A stretch of DNA of 64,000 nt from Lytechinus variegatus (taxonomy: Eukaryota; Echinodermata; Echinoidea; Temnopleuroida; Toxopneustidae), in assembly GCF_018143015.1 (NCBI RefSeq), contig NC_054742.1, positions 13,127,632-13,191,631 on the forward strand, given 5' to 3'. The first letter of the stretch is position 1. Each line of letters opens with the position of its first letter. A program made the position numbers and the translations under genes. The notes beneath the pieces are model-generated. The model was not told where the DNA came from and made no database searches. It saw nothing but the letters and a program-made list of their open reading frames with translations. Below are positions 48,378 through 58,847 of this stretch, piece by piece.

Positions 48378-51300
48378 ATGCAGAATATAAAGCTGTTGGT
48401 GGTTGGTGATGGCGCTGTGGGGAAGAGCTGTCTTTTCATCTCGTACACAACAAACAGCTTCCCAAATGACTATGTTCCTACTGTCTTTGATAACTACTCG
48501 GCCAATGTGATGGTCAATGGTGTACCTTATAATCTAGGGCTTTGGGACACAGCTGGTCAGGTATGTTTATACATGTATTATTAATTTTCCTGTTGTATTT
48601 TTTTTATAGATGTATTGGTGCTGAATTGGAATGTTGATACAAAGTATTAGTCATTTAGTCTACCATATTGAGATTGTAATTTAAATGATCATCTTGATTG
48701 GGAATGTTAAACTTTTCTTAAGCAATTAAGATTTGTGTATTCAATACTTCTTGATTCTTTTTTATTTAGTATAGATTCATACAATTTCACAAAGTTTTAT
48801 CATTAGAATCTTTTGACAGTAATTTAATAGTAAATTTCAGTATATGATTTAAAACATTAATGGTTCATTTATATTCAGATGAATTCAATTGTTTTTAATG
48901 TATATCTTCAGCAGATATGACCTAAAAATTTAAGTAAAGATAACTGCAGATAAGCATTGTTGATAATTTTATTTACTGATTTTTTCATCCAGGAAGATTA
49001 TGATCGCTTGAGACCTTTATCCTACCCAGGGACTGATATCTTCCTTATTTGCTATTCAGTGGATAGTAGGGCTTCCTTTGAAAATGTTGAAGAAAAATGG
49101 TACCCAGAACTAACCCATTATCTCCCTAACACACCAATTCTTCTTGTTGCAACAAAGATTGGTAAGCAAAAAACCCAGTCAAACCAAATTCATTTAAATT
49201 ATTGAATTGTTGTGTTAAGCATGTTAAGGTGACCGCACACCTTACGATTGGTCTGCGACTCAATTTTGGAATAAATCATAGTAAAATTTGATGCTAAAAT
49301 TGAGACTTAGAATATCTTACTGTGTAATGGTAAAAAATCATCGTACAAATCCCTATGTTTTTAATCTGTGACTATGCTATTATCCTTTATTAGAATAAAA
49401 GCAAATTTAATATCTAGTCGTTATGACGTCATAGCAGTCGTACGATTGGCTACGATTTGAAACTAATTTGGCCTTTACTCCAAAATAAAGGCTTACAATC
49501 TTACAAAATGGTTATATTAGTATTATTTCCATTCACATTCACATTTTTAGAAAATGAGCAAAATGCGATTTGTTCCAAAATCGGATTGCAAACAGTTGTA
49601 AGGTGTGCAGTGGCCTTTAAGGTATTCCACAGTTAAAATGAAGTTGACCCATGTCATTTTCACCAAAATTTGCACAGAATCAGTTGGGTATCAAATTCCA
49701 ATATTACATACACTGTTGGGAAAATTTGCAAAAAATTATAAGTTCATATTCTCATTTTCTTTCCCAGGGACTTTCATTTTGGCAAACTTGAAGGTATGTG
49801 ACGCCAAGTAGATATTTACAAATGTTCGCTATGTAGGAGCATAATGAACACCTTGCAATGACATTATTCCCCAGCCCTCCCTCCCTCCTCCAATAAAAAC
49901 TTGAAATCTTTGGACTTGGAAAAGCAGATTTTGTAATAGGAGACTCCTTAATAATTTAAATTGACAATATCTCATTGTACTAATTTTATAATGATTGATT
50001 ATCAGATCTTCGTGGATCAAACACTGGCGGACAGTTTGTTAGTTTTGATGAAGGAGCTAGACTGGCAGCAAAATTGAACTGTGGCTTTGCAGAGACCAGT
50101 GCACTCACGCAGAGTGGATTGAAAGAATGCTTTGATAGAGCTGTAAGTTGAAACTTGTGATTGAAAATATCCCGCCAGGGAAGGGATGGGGGGGGGGGTC
50201 TGGGGGGAGGAAGGAATGTATAAACACACACACACAACCAGAAAAACAGGAAGGGTATTTTTGTGTTTTGTTCCTTGATTAAAAAGAAGAAAGACATTAG
50301 CAGGCCTATATGTTTCAAGCAAAAAGGCAAAGTTCAAGATATAAATTGTGGCTGTGGAGGTTATTCATTTGCTTAGAGATATCATTTCGCACAAATTAGT
50401 CAAGAATTTTATACAACCTAAAATTCAAAGTTCTTTGTATCAGGGTATGTTTAACACTGATGGGGTAGAGTGTACACAGAAAGCAAACTTAAATTATATT
50501 CAGTTTAACCCTAAAAAGGCTGGGCTATTTGAGATGTACTGAGGACGAGGGGGAGGGCCATAATAGCCCCCCTTCTGATCTTAACCACCGTTTGTGCGAT
50601 TGTGCCAAAGTTTGGCACTCACATTCATTACCATATAGACTACAAGCCAGTATAAAAAAAATCAGATTTTTTTTTTTTGATTATGAATAAAGTATGCAAA
50701 TTTATTTATGAAAATATTTGCATATTTAACACCCAATTTCACTTCAATTTTTTTCCAGGTGTCATCTTTGTAATCTAATTTCAAGGTTTCCACAAAGAAA
50801 AATTGCGAAAGCCAATTCTTTCTTGATAACCGTTTTTCTTTGTTTTTAGAATTTCTTATGTATTTTTTTGTTTTTACATCTTTTGTTTTTCATTGTTTTT
50901 TTTCTATGTAAATTATTACAGATCATTCAAAAACTAAATTAATCCCTAAATCAATTAAGCAGACCAATTAGAATGAAAAATAATCACCCTTTTATGAATT
51001 TCATCTCCCGTAGACTTAGTACACAAAGTATAAAGAATGAGCCATTTTTGGCATGACATTGTCTCGTGACATCCTGATGCTATACCGGTATGATCCAAAT
51101 TTGGCATGACCCCCCAGTCCTTTTAGAGTTAAGTACATAAAGAAAATTTTGCTTTGAGATTTACATAGTTATTTAAAACATAAATTACATGATAACATTT
51201 TAAAATACATGAATGAAAGACATATTAAGTGGAAATGGTAATTATTTCCTATGTTCATGCATTCTATTATCACCTCCCCAATGCTTGTTGTAACAAGGAA

Positions 51301-54300
51301 GTGAAATAAATGTGTCAGAGTGAAGAGAGAGAGAGGGATAGAGGGGGGGGGGGGGATGAAGAGGGGAGAATAGAGAGGGTAAATTTTCTTAAGGAGAAAT
51401 AGGAGAAGAAGAAGGGCAGCAAGACAACACAATTTCAAAGTATATATTGTATATTGCATTGGGATAATTATATATTGCACTTATAAACTTAAGTCATAGT
51501 ATATTAACAGCATCATATCAGCATAATATGTTCCCCTTTACATGGCGTTGCTGTTTTGGTATTCAACTGCCATGCTCTGCCTGATTCCTAAAGCTGGAAT
51601 GGGTTTAATAGCTTCAACGGCAAAATAATCTATACAACCCCCCCTCATCCCATGTCCTTATAAAATTAAATGAGAAAAAAATATGTTAAAGAATGATATA
51701 AAAAAAACAACCACAGCATTCTTTGTTTAGAAATATTTGCAGAACAGGATTATTTTTAGAATTGATTTATTCTGAAATACCTTCTATTTTGTTTTGTTTT
51801 CCAAATAGATTGAACTTGCTGCTAATTATTCATCGATGCAGAAGAAAAAAGGTTTCTTTTCATTAGGGGGAAAGAGCAAGAAGGTCATTCCTCTGCCTCC
51901 TGTTATGCCTTCAACAGGTGAGAAATACGTTCCAACTTTTAAAAGAATATAAAGCAGCCCTCAGTCTAATCTGTTTATTTCAATTGGTATTTGTTTTTCA
52001 TTGACTGGGTTAAGAACTGAAATCCCAGCACCATGTATGGATAAGATGTTATTTACTGAATTATAGTTATGAAATGAGCAATAGATTATGAAAAAGATGG
52101 ATGGATTTCAACTAGTTTTGCAATAGCACTTGCATATTATACATTTTTTATAGCTATAATCACCATTTACATATTTTTCATTGGGCCCCCATGAATCAGA
52201 TATTGTGATATTATTTAAGTAATACTGACTAAAAAACATTTACCACTGATATTATAGATTCTGTTCCTCAGTATCCTTAAAATATATATATTTTTATCTT
52301 TAAAGGACTTGCACCATGGATTGAAATCAAGACATCTACCTTGGGAACAGATATGTCTAGTATCCTTGATGACCCATCTGAAACAGACGTAGTCTTCCAT
52401 TTAGACGATGGCAAGAGTCATTCAGCTCACAGATTTGTTCTGTGTAGTGCATCAGATTTCTTCTGTAGGGTATTTGAGCAGAAGCTACCAAAGGTATGCA
52501 CATCAAGAATTAAAATCTGATCAAACCTGTCTAGCTTCATGTCTGTTTGCACCCTTAGCAAATATTCAATTAACAATTATTGCTTTCACCAGCTTAGCAT
52601 TGTAATTCACGAATGTGTGGGGAATTTCAAGTGATTTTTACAACGCCTGTGTAGAAGTATATTTTATTGAAAACAGAAATCCTCATCATGTTTGTGATTA
52701 TCACATCAAGAACAAAGTCACTTTTTCCAAAGTTTATAAAGTAAATTCTATATTTGTTTTATACATCTATGGCTTTCTAATGTAATACTTGATAAATGTT
52801 CATTATATGATAGCCAAGCATTGTAAATTAAGAAACGTTATGTACAGCATTACAATGTTTTATGGATCCCTTGAAAGTAAATTATTCTCATGAAATTATA
52901 TTCCATAAAAGACTCAGATATGTCACATGAAAATGTTGTAGGAATTTCATTATTTCTCTACCATTAATCATTTATCATTTCATAATTCAATAAATCTAAT
53001 CTTGAATAGGATCAACAAGAGGACAGAGCGGTACGTGTTCCTGCCTTTACCTGGGATGAGATCAATAGTGGCAGTATTGCAGGTCTATCTAGCATCAAGC
53101 AAGCAGAAGAAGGGGTTGGGCACCAGATCGATGTTTGTCTCTCTGCTGATATCTCCTCACAGACATTCAAACATGTATTGAGATTCCTCTATGCAGGTAT
53201 GTAGTCCCACTCATTGTAATTATTATTATCATTTTGTTTTTAACTTCATTGTGGATGTAGAATCTGTGTAATGTAGTTTTTTCAGACGTGTATCAATCAG
53301 ATATGATTATCTTTGTCAGGGAGCGACCTTTGACGTTACCATCTGAAAGACATGACCAGGGCTCGAACCTCTGCGTCGATTTGTAACTTGCCCACGTAGC
53401 TTGGATTACAGGCACACGCCACAACCCCAGTTTGTCTGTGGTTCAGACAAAAAATGGAGAAGTTGCCATAGTAACAGTGGACATAATGTTCTGTCATTTA
53501 TTCTGATGTAGCCCTTTGTCAGATCTATACCTTTGTAGATTTAGGCTGCATAATTCATTCAAGCATGGTGGACATTGCTCTATATCCCTTTTGCATCACT
53601 GAATGCTGAATGTATATTGCTGAGCAAAAATTTGCTTTAAACTTATTTTCAACTAATAAGTTTGTTTATGACTCTTGTTCTATTCTAATTTATATTCACA
53701 TGTTTTTATCTGTAATTGGTAGTGTTGCTTCCATATTGGTGGCTGCTTTATTAGAGACCCATATTATAGATCATTCATCAATACAGTAGCAAAAGCAATT
53801 TTCCTTCTCAGAGCAAGTCTTGTCAGAAATATTATGCAATCTTGACATGTGTGCTAAAAGGAAGACACCCTTGTCTTTCTAGGTATTCCTAACATCGATG
53901 AAGACACTCCAGAAACTGAATTAGAAGCTCACTTGAAGGCAGCAGACACCTTCTATCTTCCAAGACTGCGGGAAATCATCAATAACATCCAAAATAGTGA
54001 GGAGTTTCTTAACCCCAGCATTGGCACATACCTTAATGACCTTACAGGTCAGAGGTCAAAAGAATTGTTCTTCAAGAAGCCTTTATTTTCAGATGTACAA
54101 TTTGAAGTGGAAGGTGAGTGTTATCCATCTCTTCATTTTGCTGCTTTGCATTCTATTTTACCCTCAACACATACCTGCCAAGACAACATCCAGAAGGGTG
54201 ATTACTAAATAACTCTGTTCATACATACGGTTTCATTCTGTAATACTAATTTAATATCAGGTAATTTAAAAAAAACTTAAGAAACTTGCATCATACACCA

Positions 54301-57300
54301 GGGGCCTGTTGCATAGAACTTTTTACCTGAGAAAACTCTGGTTAAAAACTGAAAACTATGGTTAGTCTGATTTCTGCCATTGACTTTAAGACAGGGCAAA
54401 ATCTCCGGTAAAAACTACCCGAGTTTTCTCAGGTAAAAAGTTTTATGCATTGGGCCCCAGGATACATATCCTAGCTAAGCTCAGCACACATGAAGTCATT
54501 CTTGACAAATTGAACCCTTTTTTAGTTTAGTCCATTAAGATACCTGTCAGGAAAGTGAAATAGATTCTGTGCTATCATGCTGTGCCATTTTTATCTCATC
54601 CGCCCCGAAGGGCCAGAGGAGCTTATGCCATGCGTGGCATCAGTCGTCTGTCATCCATTCACAATTTCAAAATGCTTCTTCGTCATTTCAAGTCCGATTT
54701 CAATTCTGTTCGTCTTGTATGATAGCACTAGGTGGGGGATTCAAAACTTCGTCACAGAATTTTGAAACTTATGAAATATGCTAATTTATGCACATTTTTC
54801 AAAATTCACAAAAAAATGCTTCTCCTTTATTTCTTGATCAATTTTGATTTTTTGCTTCCACAGAATTTTGAAATTTTGACTAGAAAAAATTTTAAGCTAA
54901 TTTATGCGAAATTAATTTTTGCATATTTTTAAAAATTCACATAAAATGCTTTATTTGTTGACCAATTTTTATTTTTAGCTCATCCGAGCTTATGCCGTGG
55001 CGTCCCGTCCGTAGTCTGTCCACAATTTCAAAATGCTTTGTCTTTATCATTTAAAGACCGATTTCAATTCTGTTTGCTTTATATGATAGCACTAGGGGTG
55101 TGATTTAATACTTCTACACAGAATTTTGAAACTCATTAAAGATGCTAATTAAAGGACAAGTCCACCCCATCAAAAACTTGATTTGAATAAAAAGAGAAAA
55201 ATTCAACAAGCATAACACTGAAAATTTCATCCAAATCGGATGTGAAATAAGAAGTTATGGCATTTTAAAGTTGCGCTTATTTTCAACAAAATAGTTATAT
55301 GAACGAGCCAGTTACATCCAAATGAGATAGTTGATGACATCACTCACTCACTGTTTCTTTTGTATTTTATTATATGAAATATGTTTATTTTCTTGTCATT
55401 GTCATGTGAAATGAAGTTTGATTCCTCCCTGAACACATGGAATTCCATTATTTTAACATTTTGTGCTTCGTCAAATTCGTAAAAATTGAAATATTGTATA
55501 ATTCAAACAATAAAAGACAAAAGAAATAGTGAGTGAGTGACATCATCAACTCTTTCATTTGGATGTAACTGGCTTGTTCATATAACTATTTTGTTGAAAG
55601 TAAGCAAAACTTTGAAATGTCATAACTTTCTTAATTTACATCCGATTTTGATGAAACTTTCAGCATTGTGCTTGTCTGATTTTTCTCTATTGATTCAAAT
55701 CAACATTTTTCTGAGGTGGACTTAACCTTTAATGCACATTTTTCAAAATTTACAAAAATGCTTCTCCTTCTATAATTTGTCTACTTTTTTTTTGCTTCAT
55801 GAGGTTCCCAAAACCACTACACATAATTTTGAAATTTTGTGTAGAAAATTATATATGCTAATTTATTAGCGTTTTTCAATTGTAATGACAGGTCAGACCC
55901 TATATGCTCACAAAGCCATCTTGAAAGCTCGTTGTGCTGTCATGGCAGGGATGTTCAGTGGTGTCTTTGCAGAAAGTTCAACAAGTAAGGTAGGTTTCTA
56001 CATTGATCAAGTATTCGTTTATTCCAAGAACCATCCCAGACTGGAACTCCCTCACACCCCCAACCATCGAAATCAAGAACATAGAAACCTTTAAGCGAAA
56101 CGTACTTCAAATCTATACAAAGCAAAGCAAAGACTAAAAAAGCATCTTCTCTCTCCACGCCATTAACATCTGGGCACTTCCTGCTCGGTTGGCTCCCACT
56201 GTGGGGCGTTGGGAAGTATACCTAAAGAAGAAAGAAGAATGTCAGCTGAAGAAACTAAATAGGTCTTCAAGCAGTGATAATGGATCTATTTTAATGTCAC
56301 CAAATTATCTATCATTAATTCATCTCAATACCTTTAGCAACAAACCTAATTGTTCCAAATTTTCAAAAAAGAAAATGTGGTATCAAATTTCTTAAGCACA
56401 CTTGAATATGCACAAAAAGTATTAATATGTCTGCTGATGAATAGCATTGATTTGAATTTTTATGAATTCTGACACTAAAGCCATTGTACAGGGTCAGTGG
56501 CTTGAGTTAATGCTGTTTGAGGAAGTGTATTAGTTAATTGTAATATTGATGTCTTGTTTTCCTCAGAAAATTTGAATATGGAAGCATATTTAATATGAGG
56601 GATCAAACTTCTCATTTTATCCCAGATTCCAATTCTTGAAACCAGCATGGAATGTTTTACAGCAATCTTAGAATACATTTATACTGACCATGCCCCTATA
56701 GAGGAGGGTGATGCTGTTGGTATCTTAGTAACAGCTGAAAGGTTTGCTCAAGACAGACTCAAGAATCTTTGTGAACTCTACATCACCAAAGAAGTGGATG
56801 TTAGTGTTAGAGATCAGATTGAGAAAGCAGATATTGATGTCATTGGTCTCCTTCACACAGCACAGGTAAATGAACTATTTGCATCAAGTTCTTACAAGAA
56901 TCTAAGGTGGTATTCTGAAAACATTCTTATCTTTTATCTTATCTCATTTAGGATAAGACACTAAAATCATTGCAAATCGGTATTCTGAAAATCTTCTTAA
57001 TGTGTCTTATCTCGGTAAGGACTGCCCCTTTCTTATATTCAATAAACCTGTTTTTTAGATATTACCAGTCAAAATACACTTTATATTGGCAGTTTAATCA
57101 ATAGAAGCGTTCCTTATGTCAAAAGAGTATCATGGGCGCTGCATGTAAACTAGTTTCTGGTGCATTGTGCAAAATTGGCATTTTCTGATTTTTAGCTCGG
57201 GCCGATGAGCTTATTCCACACAGTAATTTCAAAATACTTCTTTTTCGTCATTTCAAGTCCGATTTCACTTTTGTTTGCTTTATATGATAGCACGAGATGG

Positions 57301-58847
57301 GGGATTCAAAACTTGTACACAGAATTTTAAAATTTATTAAGTATTCTAATTTTTGTGCATTTGTCGAAATTCACAAGAAATGCTACTTCTTTCTTTGTAG
57401 ATCGATTTTGATTTTTTGCTTTGATCTGGTAGAGCTTCATGAGATTCAGCAAGTCTCTATACAGAATTCGGAAATTTTGACTCTAAAAATTTTTATGCTA
57501 ATTTATGCAAAATTTATGTGTGTTTTTGAAATTCACATTAAGTGCTTCTTTTGTTGACCGATTTTGATTTTTTTTTCCATGGGAGAGCTTTTTTTTTTTT
57601 TTCTGGGAGAGCTTCATAAGGTCCACCAAACTTCTCCACTGAATTTTGAAATTTTGAGTAAAGAAATTGTTTTATGCTAATTTATGCAAAATTTATTTAT
57701 AAATCACAGAAAATGACTCTTCTTCATTTGTTGACCGATTTGATTTTTTTCTTTCATCTGGTAGAGCTGCATGATGTTCACCAAACTTGTATACAGAATT
57801 GTGAAATATTGACTAGAAAATTATTTATGCTTATTTATTAGAAATTTATTCATAATCACAAAAAATGCTTCTTCTTCTTATTTGTTGACCAATTTTGAAA
57901 GAAGAATAAAAAATTACCATATGATTGTGATCTTTTGCATGGTCAGCCCCCCCCCACTTTTGGCTCAGTCCTCCTTTGAAAACTGTTCCGCAGCCCATGT
58001 TATATGCGCGAGTTAGATTTTACGCACTTGATCAGCATAGGATGTAAAACAGGAAAGATAAGAAAAAGATAAGAACACTTTCAGAATAGCAATTTAAGAT
58101 TGTAACTTAGATGAGAGCATTTTATGATAAGAACATTTTCAAAATACTGCCCATTCTTCATAAAGCTTTGCTCGACCTTGTGTTGAATCCTCATTCTTCT
58201 TCATTGCTAGAATGACATACCCTACACCATGAGCAAAACATTGCACTTTAAGTTAACCAACTCATGGGAGAGTTTTCTATTGATGTTCATCAAGAAACAA
58301 ATGACTTCATAAATGAATGGTGTATGACATGGCAGACGTTACAGATTAAATGATAGTGTTATTGGTTCTTTCATTTCATTAAAAAAAAATGATAGCAAAC
58401 CTAAGCTCATGATACCAATTAGTTCTCCAGATAATCCCTACACTTAATGGTTTACAAGACTATAAGACCGCTGTAGGATAACAATGTCTTTAAGGTTATA
58501 TTTGCCTTTTCTTGTATTTGTCTATATAAATTCCTTTTTGTGTATTTGATGCTAATTTTGCAGTAACAAATGTTAGCCAATTTTTGGTCATAGTTCATTC
58601 ATTGTTTATATTTCCTACATAGTTCCACAATGCTGATCAGCTATCAGCCTGGTGTCTTCATTTCATCTCATCCAACTACCTAGCCTTTGAGAAACGTGAT
58701 GAATTCTCTCAGTTAAAAGGAGACAATCTGAATCATGTTACTGAGAAAAGATGGCCACCCATCTCTTATCTAGAGGAGGTGGAGATATGGGAGTCTAAGT
58801 ATGGGGAGAAGAAGAAGAAATCAGATGAGAAATGTTCTATTATGTGA
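48378..58847 (+). CDS. RHOBTB: RhoBTB/RacA-type Rho GTPase with two BTB domains (ten coding exons)
   Basis: Exons: 48378-48560, 48993-49161, 50006-50142, 51809-51917, 52306-52493, 53010-53196, 53883-54113, 55892-55989, 56626-56865 and 58623-58847; 1767 nt, 588 residues, all GT/AG and phase-consistent. Residues 1-175 are a Rho GTPase with Rac numbering intact: GDGAVGKS (10-17), Thr35 in [14 protein letters not shown] (57-61), TKID (115-118) and TSALTQ. BTB1 starts near 226 ([16 protein letters not shown]) and is interrupted by an insertion at about 263-305. BTB2 spans about 394-500 ([26 protein letters not shown]). The tail has KKKK and the CaaX box CSIM. RhoBTB proteins act as adaptors for CUL3 ubiquitin ligases; the tail predicts prenylation and membrane attachment. 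The GTPase domain is closer to Dictyostelium RacA than to degenerate vertebrate RHOBTB1/2 domains. The upstream in-frame TTG is not the start; ATG gives [10 protein letters not shown]. Confidence 0.95.
49228..49616. mobile_element. TTAA-flanked MITE (GTGCGGTCACC-type ends)
   Basis: TTAA at 49224-49227 and 49617-49620 borders a 389-base segment with ends GGTGACCGCACACCTTAC and GTAAGGTGTGCAGTGGCCT. Further in, ACGATTGGTCTGCGACTC is partly mirrored by CGGATTGCAAACAGTTG. It is non-coding and lies in RhoBTB intron 2. The TTAA target suggests piggyBac-type mobilisation. Confidence 0.65.
50509..51128. mobile_element. piggyBac-like MITE
   Basis: TTAA (50505-50508 and 51129-51132) borders ends CCCTAAAAAGGCTGGG and, reversed, CTCTAAAAGGACTGGG. 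CCC-starting ends with TTAA targets are the hallmark of piggyBac. The interior has TTTGGCA/TGCCAAA phrases near both ends and no transposase. It lies in RhoBTB intron 3. Confidence 0.78.
53319..53432 (-). mobile_element. tRNA-derived SINE head, antisense in intron 6
   Basis: On the minus strand a B box GGTTCGAGCCC (53369-53359) follows an A-box-like TGGCGTGTGCC near 53420. The head is not followed by the body seen in the SINEs at 4935 and 22345, so it is a different subfamily or a truncated copy. Confidence 0.6.
54298..54461. mobile_element. Perfectly folding short MITE (CCAGGGGCC ends)
   Basis: CCAGGGGCCTGTTGCATAGA and ACTTTTTACCTGAGAAAACTC pair with GAGTTTTCTCAGGTAAAAAG and TTTTATGCATTGGGCCCCAGG, giving a stem of about 40 bases. 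It is 164 bases, non-coding, in RhoBTB intron 7. The ends resemble hAT MITEs. Confidence 0.7.
54588..55880. repeat. GAGCTTATGCC repeat, interrupted by a TTAA MITE
   Basis: Two or more sub-units start with GAGCTTATGCCATGCGTGGC or GAGCTTATGCCGTGGCGTC, followed by CACAATTTCAAAATGCTTC, TATGATAGCACTAGG, ACAGAATTTTGAAA and ATGCTAATTTATGC. A related block is at 57190-57960. TTAA MITE copy F (55153-55728) is inserted within it. Frames here are translations of the repeat. It lies in RhoBTB intron 7. Confidence 0.7.
55153..55728. mobile_element. TTAA-flanked palindromic MITE, copy F
   Basis: A complete 576-base copy with TTAA at 55149-55152 and 55729-55732. It begins AGGACAAGTCCACCCC and shares all arm and centre motifs with copy B. 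It is nested in the GAGCTTATGCC repeat of RhoBTB intron 7, so it is younger than that repeat. Confidence 0.85.
56010..56245 (+). mobile_element. LINE 3' fragment (reverse-transcriptase C terminus)
   Basis: From 56024 the plus strand reads [16 protein letters not shown] followed by [15 protein letters not shown]. This is the R-x-I-P-D-W-N-x-L ... F-K pattern found at the C terminus of CR1/Jockey-like LINE proteins. A 3' segment with GCTCCCACTGTGGGGCG and an AAAGAAGAAAGAAG tail follows. It is severely 5'-truncated, sense-oriented, in RhoBTB intron 8. Confidence 0.7.
56907..58152. mobile_element. TIR element (GGTGGTATTCTGAAAA ends), copy 2, with insertion
   Basis: GGTGGTATTCTGAAAACATTC and CTTATCTTTTATC at the left are mirrored by GATAAGAACATTTTCAAAATA and CTGCCC at the right. 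The ends match the element at 44152-44982. A GAGCTTATGCC-type repeat (about 57190-57960) lies inside. It occupies most of RhoBTB intron 9. Confidence 0.68.

Noticed and set aside
49768-49793. A 26-nt segment between TTTCCCAG and GTATGT in RhoBTB intron 2, looking like a microexon.
   Set aside because: Its length would break the phase between exons 2 and 3, and the Rho GTPase alignment is continuous without it.
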